A stretch of 64,000 nucleotides of DNA from Brevibacterium aurantiacum (GTDB taxonomy: Bacteria > Actinomycetota > Actinomycetes > Actinomycetales > Brevibacteriaceae), in assembly GCF_007558825.1 (NCBI RefSeq), contig NZ_VLTK01000006.1, positions 128,639-192,638 on the forward strand, in the 5' to 3' direction. The translations under genes and the position numbers were made by a program. Below, piece by piece: positions 25,812 to 33,614 of the stretch (the stretch's first letter is position 1; every line of letters begins with the position of its first letter). The notes under the pieces were generated by a model, which was not told the origin of the DNA, made no database searches, and worked only from the letters and a program-made list of their open reading frames with translations.

Positions 25812-26351
25812 ATGACTACAGCTTCTACGCATACAGCAGTCCTGCACACCAACCATGGTGACATCACCATCAACCTCTTCGGCAACCACGCGCCGAAGAC
25901 TGTTGCCAACTTCGTGGAACTGGCCAAGGGTGAGCGCGAATTCACCGACCCTGCCACCGGCGAACCCACCAAGCGCCCCTTCTACGACGGCCTCAACTTC
26001 CACCGCATCATCTCGGACTTCATGATCCAGGGCGGTTGCCCGCTGGGCACCGGCACCGGCGGCCCGGGCTACACCTTCGATGATGAGATCCACCCGGAAC
26101 TCCAGTTCGATCGCAAGTACCTGTTGGCCATGGCCAACGCCGGGAAGCAGATGGGACGCGGCACCAACGGCTCGCAGTTCTTCATCACAACCGCCGAGAC
26201 CCCATGGCTCAACGGCAAGCACACCATCTTCGGCGAGGTCGCCGATGAAGCCTCGCAGAAGGTCGTCGACGAGATCAACAACGTCCGCACTGCTGCCATG
26301 GACAAGCCAGTCGAGCCAGTCGTCCTGGAATCGGTCGACATCAACGGCTGA
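25812..26351 (+). CDS. ppiA: Peptidyl-prolyl cis-trans isomerase, cyclophilin type
   Basis: 179 residues, cytosolic cyclophilin that speeds proline isomerisation in folding proteins. Visible: VANFVELAKGE, FYDGLNFHRIISDFMIQGG with the catalytic Arg, then GPGYTFDDEIHPELQF, LLAMANAGKQMGRGTNGSQFFIT with the substrate-binding Gln/Phe, and WLNGKHTIFGEV. No signal peptide. It is the first gene of the origin-proximal block known from Mycobacterium (ppiA, crgA, trpG, pkn genes) and is followed by the rhomboid gene. Confidence 0.95.
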   Translation: MTTASTHTAVLHTNHGDITINLFGNHAPKTVANFVELAKGEREFTDPATGEPTKRPFYDGLNFHRIISDFMIQGGCPLGTGTGGPGYTFDDEIHPELQFDRKYLLAMANAGKQMGRGTNGSQFFITTAETPWLNGKHTIFGEVADEASQKVVDEINNVRTAAMDKPVEPVVLESVDING

Positions 26352-26426
26352 CTCCGATTCGCCGGTGAGCATCGGTACCTGCTGTCCTGGGGTACTGAGA
26401 CTGACTGAACTGAGTACCATGGTGTG

Positions 26427-27134
26427 ATGGACACACCTCAGGAGGGCTCGGCCCGGGAGACCGGCCGGGCCCTTTCTGTGACCCCTCCGCTGGTCACCAG
26501 TGTGATCATGATCCTCACGGGCGTGATCTTCCTGGCTCAACTGCTGCCCAGCCTGGATCTGACCCATCGGCTGAGCTTCGTACCCGCCCTCGTGCTCGAA
26601 CAGCCGTGGCGGGTTCTCACGGTGGCACTGGTGCACGACCAGCCCTCACCGTTCCACCTCCTGGCCAATATGATCGGCCTGTTCTTCTTCGGATCATTCG
26701 TCGAGCGAGCTCTTGGCCGCTGGCGATTCCTCGTCCTCTATCTGCTGGGAGCGATCGGTGGATCCGTCATGGTCCTCGTTCTCGCGAAGCCGTTCTCTGT
26801 GGATTGGGTGACGAACAACATCGGTGCCTCCGGTGCGGTCTTCGCGATCATCGGCGTGCTGCTGGTGCCGACCCGGAAGCTCGACCGCAACATCACGGGG
26901 GTCGTGCTGTTCGTTGCCCTCAACTTCGGATACGGATTACTCGTCGCAGGAGTGTCCTGGCAGGCCCACCTCGGCGGACTCATCGCCGGTTTCGTGCTCG
27001 GCTGCGGTGCTCTGTTGGTGCCGAAGAAGCAGTCGACGCTGATGTTCGCACTCGCGGCCCTCGGGCTGCTTCTCATGATGCTCGCTGCCAGCGCGTGGCA
27101 GATCAACGACGCCTGGCAGATCGCCGCCAGGTGA
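26427..27134 (+). CDS. Rhomboid family intramembrane serine protease
   Basis: 235 residues, about six transmembrane helices. Catalytic dyad visible: Ser135 in NIGASGAVFA (GxSG in helix 4) and His181 in WQAHLGGLIAGFVLG (helix 6). The helix-2 HxxxN element is present as His77-x-x-x-Asn81 in HLLANM, and the loop-1 WR motif as PWRVLTVALVH. So this looks like an active protease cutting membrane-protein substrates. ATG 26427 chosen; a GTG one codon earlier is equivalent. Confidence 0.93.
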   Translation: MDTPQEGSARETGRALSVTPPLVTSVIMILTGVIFLAQLLPSLDLTHRLSFVPALVLEQPWRVLTVALVHDQPSPFHLLANMIGLFFFGSFVERALGRWRFLVLYLLGAIGGSVMVLVLAKPFSVDWVTNNIGASGAVFAIIGVLLVPTRKLDRNITGVVLFVALNFGYGLLVAGVSWQAHLGGLIAGFVLGCGALLVPKKQSTLMFALAALGLLLMMLAASAWQINDAWQIAAR

Positions 27135-27161
27135 AGAGCACCGCCTTGTGAAGAGCACCGC
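27131..27161 (+). repeat. GTGAAGAGCACCGC direct repeat at the rhomboid stop
   Basis: GTGAAGAGCACCGC at 27131-27144, covering the rhomboid TGA, recurs exactly at 27148-27161 (period 17). Confidence 0.7.
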
Positions 27162-27247
27162 TGACCATCCACACAGGTGCGCGCAACGACTCTCAGGCTT
27201 GTATCAGACTTCCGCGAACAATTGGCGTTCTCGCGGACCGAATATAG

Positions 27248-27373
27248 TTGTCCACAGCCTTTATCCACATGGTGGATAACTTACATGCGTGTATTTCGCC
27301 AGGTCACAGGCTCATAATAAGTTATGCACAAGCGACATTCCCGGCTTGGGTATAACTTCGTCCCTGTGGACAA
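27248..27373. other. DnaA-box cluster between rhomboid and crgA genes
   Basis: Within 126 bp: TTGTCCACA (27248-27256), TTATCCACA (27261-27269), inverted GGTGGATAA (27271-27279, 8 of 9), TTATGCACA (27322-27330) and inverted TGTGGACAA (27365-27373). The surroundings (27241-27350) are clearly more AT-rich than the rest of the window. This fits a DnaA-binding region: part of an origin, or a DnaA titration/regulation site. dnaA and dnaN are not in the window. Confidence 0.7.
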
Positions 27374-27472
27374 GTGCCAGTCGAGGCCGTTGAAACGTCA
27401 ATTGCGGTCCGACAACTCACCCGCAGGTGACCTCCGTGGGGCCTGGGGTGACGACGGGAACGTCAACGAAAA

Positions 27473-27528
27473 ACGGGGGCCGCGTCGACTTGCGGGTGCG
27501 CACACCCGGTTGTCGACGCAACCCCCGT
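27473..27528 (-). terminator. Rho-independent terminator of crgA
   Basis: ACGGGGG/CCCCCGT (27473-27479, 27522-27528), GCGTCGAC/GTCGACGC (27482-27489, 27512-27519) and GGGTG/CACCC build a long stem. Read on the minus strand it is followed by TTTTT, so it terminates crgA. Confidence 0.85.
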
Positions 27529-27557
27529 CATTCGTAGGCAGGCGCGGTGCCTGCCGC

Positions 27558-28466
27558 CTACCTCCAGCGCGTGGACATGATCAGCCCCGCGACGAAGAAG
27601 GCGAAGCCGATGAGGATGTTCCAGTTCTGCCAAGCCTCGACCGGGAACGCTCCCTGCGAGACATAGAAAGTCACGAGCCAGATCAGGCCGATGAGCAGGA
27701 GGCCGATGAGCACGGGCAGGAACCAGCGAGGATTCGGCTTGATCGTCTGCTGGCCGGACTGCGAGGTGTAAGAGGCGGTCTTGCGACCCTGAGGGCGCTT
27801 GGCCGGATTGCCAGAACGCGAGGTGCGCTTGGCCGATGAACCCTTGGCAGCAGAGGCCTTAGCCGATGAGTCCTTGGCAGCAGAGCCCTTAGCCGATGAG
27901 TCCTTTGCGGAGGCACCCTTGGTGGTCTCGCTCTTCTCGGCAGGCTTGCTGTCCTTGCTGTCCTTGCTGTCCTTGTCGGACTTGGCTGCCTTGTCGACCT
28001 TCTCTGACTTCTCAGTCTTCTTGGCGTCGGCGGTGGACTCGTCGGCCGTGTCGGCTGCATCAGCCTTATCGGCGGCGGCAGTCTTCTTGGACCCGGAGCC
28101 CTTCGATGTGGACTTCTTGCCGGTGGCGGCTGCCGCTGCCGTGGACTTCTCGGCCGACTCGTCAACTGCAGCGTTGTCATCGCCGAGCGTGGAGGCATCG
28201 GCGTCGGCAACTCCGGCGTCGGCAACTCCAGCGTCGCCGTCGATGTCATCGTCGTCGGCAAGCACGTCGGATTTGTCGGAGGAGTCATCCAGGTTGAGGA
28301 GGTCGCCCTCGAGGTTCTCGTTCCCCAGATCCTCCGTCTGTTCGACCTGCGAGTCCTCTACTGCCTCGACATCGTCGTTCGGCTGGGTCTTGGTTTCGAC
28401 ATTGGCCTTCGACGAGTTGCGAGAAGTGCGCTGGGGGCGCTGGGTCCGTCCGTTGGACTTGGCCAC
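27558..28466 (-). CDS. crgA: Cell division protein CrgA with long low-complexity N-terminal extension
   Basis: CrgA is a small two-helix membrane protein that binds FtsZ/FtsI-class division proteins in actinobacteria. The CrgA core is the last 60 residues: KPNPRWFLPVLIGLLLIGLI (TM1 about 248-270), then AFPVEAWQNWNILIGFAF (TM2 281-298), ending STRWR. Usual length is 80-100; this is 302. Residues 25-107 are acidic (Asp/Glu), 108-230 are Lys/Ser/Ala repeats (SAKGSAAKDS, DSKDSKDSK), ending in the basic TSRSGNPAKRPQGRK. GTG start with AAGGAG. The extension is cytoplasmic by topology. Confidence 0.9.
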   Translation of the reverse strand: MAKSNGRTQRPQRTSRNSSKANVETKTQPNDDVEAVEDSQVEQTEDLGNENLEGDLLNLDDSSDKSDVLADDDDIDGDAGVADAGVADADASTLGDDNAAVDESAEKSTAAAAATGKKSTSKGSGSKKTAAADKADAADTADESTADAKKTEKSEKVDKAAKSDKDSKDSKDSKPAEKSETTKGASAKDSSAKGSAAKDSSAKASAAKGSSAKRTSRSGNPAKRPQGRKTASYTSQSGQQTIKPNPRWFLPVLIGLLLIGLIWLVTFYVSQGAFPVEAWQNWNILIGFAFFVAGLIMSTRWR

Positions 28467-28613
28467 GAGTACTCCTTATACGGCCGACCATTGCTGAGGT
28501 CAGACGATTGATGAATAGGGACAATCGGACATCAGTCTACTCGTGACATCCGGCAGTTTTAAAAACTCCAACTACCCTGAGAACGACCTGTTTGTGCAGT
28601 TTCATGCGATAAA

Positions 28614-29951
28614 GTGCAATACGGTGTCCCCGCTTGCCCTCTGGGCGAGCTCCGGATTCGAAACAATAGGCACGGTGCAGCAGTGGTGAATGGTCCCTTC
28701 CCGGGTAACGAATCAGACGCAGACGCGTCATCGCGACCCACTATTCGTCCTGCTCAGAGGCAGAACTCCTCGCATTACCCGGCCACTGAACGACACCAGT
28801 CACAGGGTGGATACGGCGGTTACGAAGCGAACCCGTCCACAGAACCCATGACCTCCGCACCCGACCTCGGCGGGGCACCGAATTCAGGCGCAGGTTCGAA
28901 CCCGGGATCCGGCTCGCTTTCAGCGACCGATCAACCACTTCCCAGCCGTCGTGAACTCCGACGTCGCGAGGCTGAAGCTGCGGCCGCAAACGGGGCTCCG
29001 ACCGCCGTCTACTCCGATGCGCCGCTCGGTTACTCGGACTCGACTCAGGTCATGCCCGCGGTCAACAGCGGAACGGATCCCAACCTCGGCGCGCATGCGG
29101 GAGCAGGTGCGGACGCTGCGAACTACAGCGCACAGAACTACAACGCACACAACGACGGCGGACACAACGACGGCGGTCGTCGCACCAACCGTCGGAGGCA
29201 GAAGCCGGAGCGTGAGCCGCTGGGCCCAGTTCGCGGCACCATCCGCACCTTCGGTGAGCTCTGCATCACCGCCGGAATGGTTCTCATCCTGTTCGTGGTC
29301 TGGCAGCTGTGGTGGACCGATATCGAAGCCAACCGCGACAACGAGGTGCTGGCCGACCAGCTCACCGATGACTGGCAGAACCAGGACCCCAACGAGCTTC
29401 CGGACGATCCGGATGAACCTGTCGTGGCGGATCCGGTGGAGAAGAACGAGGCGTTCGGCATCTTCTACATTCCGCGCTTCGGCGACGACTACTACCGCAC
29501 GGTCGCCGAGGGCGTGGATCTCGAACCCGTCCTCAATCGGATGGGCGTGGGTCGGTACCCGAACTCGGCGATGCCGGGCGAAGTCGGCAACTTCTCGATC
29601 GCCGGCCACCGCGTCACCTACGGCAAACCGCTCAACCAGATCGCGAAGCTGCGTCCCGGCGATGAGATCATCGTCCAGACCAAGGACGGCTTCTACACCT
29701 ATACGTTCCGCAACTTCGACATCATCCTTCCCGATGCTGTAGAGGTGCTCGCACCGGTCCCCAACGAACCGAAATTCAAGGGCAAGGACCGGATCCTCAC
29801 GATGACGGCCTGCAACCCGATGTTCTCGGCCCGAGAGCGCTACGTCGCCTACGCCGAGCTCACCGACTGGACTCCGGCCGGCGACGGTGCACCGGAGAAC
29901 ATCAAGGACTCGAAAGCCTACGACAAGGTCAGCAAGAACGGTGGTGCCTGA
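28614..29951 (+). CDS. srtE: Class E sortase
   Basis: Membrane transpeptidase that attaches LPXTG/LAXTG-type proteins to the wall. Catalytic elements: His in FSIAGHRVTYG, Cys in ILTMTACNPMFS (TLTxC-like), Arg in SARERYVAYAEL. One membrane helix (about 214-233, FGELCITAGMVLILFVVWQL) precedes the domain. The first 205 residues are a hydrophilic Asn/Gly/Ala/Ser-rich cytoplasmic region (NYSAQNYNAHNDGGHNDGG) that class E sortases usually lack or have short. Start uncertain: 28614, GTG 28683/28686 or ATG 28848 are possible; none has a strong ribosome site. Followed after 2 bases by a tiny membrane gene. Confidence 0.9.
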   Translation: MQYGVPACPLGELRIRNNRHGAAVVNGPFPGNESDADASSRPTIRPAQRQNSSHYPATERHQSQGGYGGYEANPSTEPMTSAPDLGGAPNSGAGSNPGSGSLSATDQPLPSRRELRRREAEAAAANGAPTAVYSDAPLGYSDSTQVMPAVNSGTDPNLGAHAGAGADAANYSAQNYNAHNDGGHNDGGRRTNRRRQKPEREPLGPVRGTIRTFGELCITAGMVLILFVVWQLWWTDIEANRDNEVLADQLTDDWQNQDPNELPDDPDEPVVADPVEKNEAFGIFYIPRFGDDYYRTVAEGVDLEPVLNRMGVGRYPNSAMPGEVGNFSIAGHRVTYGKPLNQIAKLRPGDEIIVQTKDGFYTYTFRNFDIILPDAVEVLAPVPNEPKFKGKDRILTMTACNPMFSARERYVAYAELTDWTPAGDGAPENIKDSKAYDKVSKNGGA

Positions 29952-29953
29952 GA

Positions 29954-30127
29954 ATGTACGGTCTGATCTGGCGACTGCTTCCGGGCAATTGGTTCATCAA
30001 ACTCATCTTCGCCCTCATCCTCATCGCGGCTGTGGTGCTGCTGCTCATGCAGTACGTCTTCCCGGTCGTCGCCCCGTACATGCCCTTCAACAACGCAACT
30101 GTGACTGATGGAAGCGGTGGCCAATGA
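29954..30127 (+). CDS. Small membrane protein between sortase and trpG
   Basis: 57 residues starting MYGLIWRLLPGNWFIKLIFA, a single membrane helix (about 14-36) and the outside tail QYVFPVVAPYMPFNNATVTD. It starts 2 bases after the sortase stop and its TGA overlaps the trpG ATG (ATGA), so it is coupled to both. I recall a short protein of this kind (WRxLPGPxxxK motif) at the same place in other actinobacteria, where it is unnamed. Function unknown; a sortase or division accessory is a reasonable guess. Confidence 0.8.
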   Translation: MYGLIWRLLPGNWFIKLIFALILIAAVVLLLMQYVFPVVAPYMPFNNATVTDGSGGQ

Positions 30128-30798
30128 CAAAGATCCTCGTCGTCGACAACTACGACAGCTTCGTCTACACGCTCGTGTCCTACGTCCGCGAGCTCGGAGC
30201 CGACACTCACGTCATCCGCAATGACGATCTGAGCGCCGAGGCTGTCGTGGCCCTGGCATCGGAGTACGACGGTGTCCTACTGTCACCGGGTCCGGGAGTG
30301 CCGGCCGAATCGGGAGTCTGCCCGGACCTCATCGCCTGGGCGGAGACGACTGGCACCCCGGTGTTCGGAGTCTGCCTGGGCCATCAGGCGCTGGGAGAGG
30401 TATTCGGCGCCACAGTGACCCACTCGCCGGTGCTCATGCACGGAAAGACGTCGGTGATCACCCACGACAGTCAGGGCATCTTCTTCGGCTGCAAGAACCC
30501 GCTGACCGTGACTCGCTATCACTCGCTGGCGATCGTTGATGAGACCATCGATCTCGAGAAGTTCCTGGTCACTGCCCGCACCGATGATGGAGTAGTGATG
30601 GCCATCGAACACCGTGAACAGCCATTGTTCGGTGTTCAGTTCCACCCGGAGTCCGTGCTCACGGAATGCGGCTATCTGATGCTGGGCAACTGGCTCGAGG
30701 TCTGCGGCATCGACGGTGCCGCCGCGCGGGCCGCCGCGATGTCCCCGATGGCCTCGGCGATCGCGGCGAAACCCATCCCGGCCGCCTCTCCGGCTTAA
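30124..30798 (+). CDS. trpG: Glutamine amidotransferase subunit (anthranilate / aminodeoxychorismate synthase component II)
   Basis: 224 residues. Class I amidotransferase that supplies ammonia to a chorismate-using partner. Catalytic Cys84 in FGVCLGHQALG, His174 and Glu176 in VQFHPESVLTECG, oxyanion region SPGPGVP. The true domain ends near residue 195; the last 30 residues are Ala/Pro-rich (AAAMSPMASAIAAKPIPAAS). No TrpE or PabB partner gene is adjacent; this orphan position (trpG next to the pkn block) is standard in actinobacteria, where the gene is often assigned to folate synthesis. The tail was probably longer (see next entry). Confidence 0.92.
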   Translation: MTKILVVDNYDSFVYTLVSYVRELGADTHVIRNDDLSAEAVVALASEYDGVLLSPGPGVPAESGVCPDLIAWAETTGTPVFGVCLGHQALGEVFGATVTHSPVLMHGKTSVITHDSQGIFFGCKNPLTVTRYHSLAIVDETIDLEKFLVTARTDDGVVMAIEHREQPLFGVQFHPESVLTECGYLMLGNWLEVCGIDGAAARAAAMSPMASAIAAKPIPAASPA

Positions 30799-31002
30799 GC
30801 TGCGGTTCCGGCTTACGCGGCCGCCACTCCGGCTTAGGCACCTGCCTCGGCTGAAACAGCTACTCCGGCTCAGACGGTCACCCCGGCTCAGACGGTCACC
30901 CCGGCTCAGACGGTCACGACAACGAGTCAATCCCGCTCAGACTCTTCCTGCGGCCCTACTCGGCATATTAGGATCGTGAGACACCCTGAGAGGACCTACT
31001 GA
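30796..31002 (+). pseudogene. Interrupted C-terminal repeat tail of trpG
   Basis: The trpG frame continues past TAA (30796) and TAG (30835) as Pro/Ala/Thr-rich sequence to a TGA at 31000-31002 that overlaps the next gene's ATG (TGATG). It contains three 18-bp units CCGGCTCAGACGGTCACC (30865, 30883, 30901), reading PAQTVT each, and three degenerate ones beginning CCGGCT before that. Both stops sit where the intact units read CAG, one substitution from TAG and two from TAA. Confidence 0.6.
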
Positions 31003-31514
31003 TGTCAGAGTCGAGTATCAACCGGAGCGAACCATTCCTCGAACTCACCGTGTTCGAGGCGACGTCGGTCCCCACCGCCGTCGTAGAGGTCAGGAATGTC
31101 GCCATGGAGGACCTTCCAACCCACTTCGACGCCGCCTTCTCCGGGCTGTTCCCTGCCCTGGCAGAGGCTGAGCAGGAAATCGCTGGTCCCGCATTCGCGC
31201 TGTACACGCGCCAACCCAGCGACACCGTCGACCTGGAGATCGGCCTTCCGCTCACCTCGGGGCTGAAGCAGGCCCTGCCTCTGGGCGAGGGCCTCATCGC
31301 GATCCCGTCCCAGCTGCCCGGCGGATCGATCGCCGCACTGACCCATACCGGTGGATATGACGGATTGGGTGAGGCTTGGGCGGGGTTGATGAAGGCGGTC
31401 GTCGACGCCGGACACCACCCGGACCTGCCGTTCTTCGAGGTCTACGTGACAGAGCCGAAGCCTGATATGGACCCGGCGGATCTGCGCACCGACCTCTTCC
31501 TCACTCTGTCCTGA
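31002..31514 (+). CDS. GyrI-like / AraC effector-binding domain protein
   Basis: 170 residues, a stand-alone small-molecule-binding domain of the SOUL/GyrI fold. FEATSVPTAVVEVRNVAMEDL opens, AEQEIAGPAFALYTRQPSDT and VDLEIGLPLT in the middle, and GGSIAALTHTGGYDGLGEAW carries the usual ligand-pocket Gly-Tyr region; the end FEVYVTEPKPDMDPADLRTDLFL is family-typical. GAGAGGACC precedes the ATG. It would bind a hydrophobic ligand or toxin; it lacks a DNA-binding domain. Convergent with pknB. Confidence 0.82.
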   Translation: MSESSINRSEPFLELTVFEATSVPTAVVEVRNVAMEDLPTHFDAAFSGLFPALAEAEQEIAGPAFALYTRQPSDTVDLEIGLPLTSGLKQALPLGEGLIAIPSQLPGGSIAALTHTGGYDGLGEAWAGLMKAVVDAGHHPDLPFFEVYVTEPKPDMDPADLRTDLFLTLS

Positions 31515-31523
31515 GAAGACGAA

Positions 31524-31561
31524 CTGGGGCCGCCACCGAGACTTCTCGGTGGCGGCCCCAG
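31524..31561. terminator. Bidirectional terminator between GyrI-like gene and pknB
   Basis: Perfect 17-bp stem (31524-31540 with 31545-31561) with loop ACTT, in a short gap between convergent stops. Confidence 0.8.
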
Positions 31562-31593
31562 CCGTTTCAGACCTTCGGCTTGGTCGGACTCAC

Positions 31594-33531
31594 TCAGCGG
31601 TTGCCGTCGGCGCCTGAGTCGGAGAAGCCGTCAAACCAGTCGCCTCCGCCTCCGCCTCCGCCGATGGCCTCGGCATCCGAGTCACTGTCCTTGTCTTTGT
31701 CCTTCTCGCCGCTACCGGTGTCATCGCCGCTGTCATCGCTGCCACCGTCGTCAGACGGCGACGTGGGGACCCCTCCGGGGATGGACGGAATGCTTGGCGA
31801 CGATGGCTCCTCCGGCGGCTTCTTGGCTACCTTGACCGTGATCTCCGAGCCCTGCTTGACCTCGCTGCCGCCAGCCGATGACTGTTCGAAGACCTTCTTC
31901 GCGGGTTCGTCTGCGGTCTCGACCTCTTCGGTGGTGCACCCCAGCTGGTAGTCGTCGCCCTCGAGGATCTCACATGCCTCCTCCGCGGACTTGCCCGTCA
32001 CATCGGGGACCTCGACCATTCCCGAGGACACGACGAGGTCGACGTTTGAGTCCACATCCACCTCGGAGCTGGCGCCGGGCTTCGTCTCGATGACGACACC
32101 CTTCTCCACGTCCGGAGAGTTCTGGGAGATATGCGTGCCTGCCTGGAGCTTGGCGTCGTTGAGGATCTTGCGGGCACTTTGCTCGGATTTGCCGGAGACA
32201 TCGGGGACCTTGACGCTTTCGGGGCCGGAGGAGATGACCAGCTTCACGACGCTGTCCTGCTCCACCCGCTGGCCGCCGGCGGGATCGGTCTTGATGGCCT
32301 TGCCCTCGTCGACGTCCTCGCTGTACGACTCGTCTCTGTCGACTCTCAGGCCCTGTTGGATGAGAGCGGACTCGGCCTCATCGGCGTCCATATTCGCCAC
32401 GTCAGTGACCTCGACCTGGATGATGTCCGGTGGTTTGTTGATCTCGTAGACCCACAAAGCGATGGCGGCAAGAGCCAACAGCACGAAGATGCTGCCGATC
32501 CAGATCCAGGCGCGCGAACGCCTCGGCGGCGGTGGTTCGTCCTGCTTGGCCATGATCGTCGACACGGCACCCGTCTCAGGCTCCACCTCGGCGTCCTGAG
32601 CATACTGCGGAGGACCCATCATGGCCCCGGCCATCGGGAACGCCTGGGTGCGATCCATGTCGTCGTCGAAACTCAGGGGACGACCGTCACGAGCCGCGAG
32701 GACATCCTCACGGAAGATGTAGGCGTCCTGGTAGCGCTCGTCACGATCCTTCAGCAGCGAATGCATGAGGAGGCGGTCGACCTCGGGGGGAACATTCGGA
32801 TTGTAGAAGCTCGGAGGCTTCGGCGTCTCGCCCACGTGCTGGTAGGCGACCGCCAGCTGCGAATCTCCGACGAACGGGGGCCGGCCGACGAGGAGTTCAT
32901 AGAGCAGGCAGGCCGTCGAATACAAGTCCGAACGGGCGTCGACGACCTCACCACGGGCCTGCTCGGGGGACAGGTACTGGGCGGTGCCCACGACCGACTG
33001 GGTTTGGGTCAGCCCGCTGTTGTCCTTGAGCGCGCGGGCGATGCCGAAGTCCATGACCTTGATGTCACCCTCGGGGGTGAGCATGACGTTGGCTGGCTTG
33101 ATATCGCGGTGGACGATTCCGTTGCGGTGGGAATACTCGAGTGGGGCGAGCACACCGGCGACAACGTTGAGCGCTTCGTCGATGGTCAGGGTGCCGTGCT
33201 CGTTGAGGACCTCGCGCAGCGTCTGGCCCTCGACATACTCCATGACGATGAAGGGCACGGAGACATTGGAGCCTCCGGTCTCCACGAAGTCCTCTTCGCC
33301 CGAGTCGTAGACAGCGACGATGCCCGGATGGTTCAGCCCTGCCGCGGACTGCGCCTCACGCTTGAGACGTGTGTGGAACGAAGGATCACGAGCGAGATCG
33401 GACCGCAGAAGCTTGATCGCGACGCGCCGGCCGAGCCGGTTGTCGACGCCCTCGTGCACTTCTGCCATGCCCCCACGGCCGAGGAGCGCACGAACCTCGT
33501 ACCGCCCCGACAGCACCTTGGGTTCATTCAT
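31594..33531 (-). CDS. pknB: Ser/Thr protein kinase PknB with PASTA domains
   Basis: 645 residues. Kinase domain 9-275: GRGGMAEV P-loop, Lys40, HRDIKPAN with Asp143, DFG 161-163, and activation loop LTQTQSVVGTAQYLSPEQ with Thr175/Thr177. Juxtamembrane linker, one TM helix (about 341-362, AWIWIGSIFVLLALAAIALW), then three PASTA repeats outside (about 370-437, 438-504, 505-573) that sense peptidoglycan fragments, as in Mycobacterium PknB (which has four). The last 70 residues are Pro/Ser/Asp/Gly-rich (DDSGDDTGSGEKDKDKDSD, then a run of Gly). Last gene of the division/signalling cluster, 83 bp after pknA. Confidence 0.95.
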   Translation of the reverse strand: MNEPKVLSGRYEVRALLGRGGMAEVHEGVDNRLGRRVAIKLLRSDLARDPSFHTRLKREAQSAAGLNHPGIVAVYDSGEEDFVETGGSNVSVPFIVMEYVEGQTLREVLNEHGTLTIDEALNVVAGVLAPLEYSHRNGIVHRDIKPANVMLTPEGDIKVMDFGIARALKDNSGLTQTQSVVGTAQYLSPEQARGEVVDARSDLYSTACLLYELLVGRPPFVGDSQLAVAYQHVGETPKPPSFYNPNVPPEVDRLLMHSLLKDRDERYQDAYIFREDVLAARDGRPLSFDDDMDRTQAFPMAGAMMGPPQYAQDAEVEPETGAVSTIMAKQDEPPPPRRSRAWIWIGSIFVLLALAAIALWVYEINKPPDIIQVEVTDVANMDADEAESALIQQGLRVDRDESYSEDVDEGKAIKTDPAGGQRVEQDSVVKLVISSGPESVKVPDVSGKSEQSARKILNDAKLQAGTHISQNSPDVEKGVVIETKPGASSEVDVDSNVDLVVSSGMVEVPDVTGKSAEEACEILEGDDYQLGCTTEEVETADEPAKKVFEQSSAGGSEVKQGSEITVKVAKKPPEEPSSPSIPSIPGGVPTSPSDDGGSDDSGDDTGSGEKDKDKDSDSDAEAIGGGGGGGDWFDGFSDSGADGNR

Positions 33532-33614
33532 TCTGGTCCTCCGCTTGGTTCACCCACGTCGTGGGAAAGTACTCCGCATGTCAAGTAGATTACTCGTCTT
33601 CTCAGCGCATGGTG

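Noticed and set aside
30283..30930. Arg/Ser-rich minus-strand frame over trpG (DRLSRGDRLSRG)
   Set aside because: Reverse complement of the trpG tail repeats; no gene features.
32131..33588. 485-residue plus-strand frame over pknB
   Set aside because: Antisense of the kinase domain; high-GC third-position effect.
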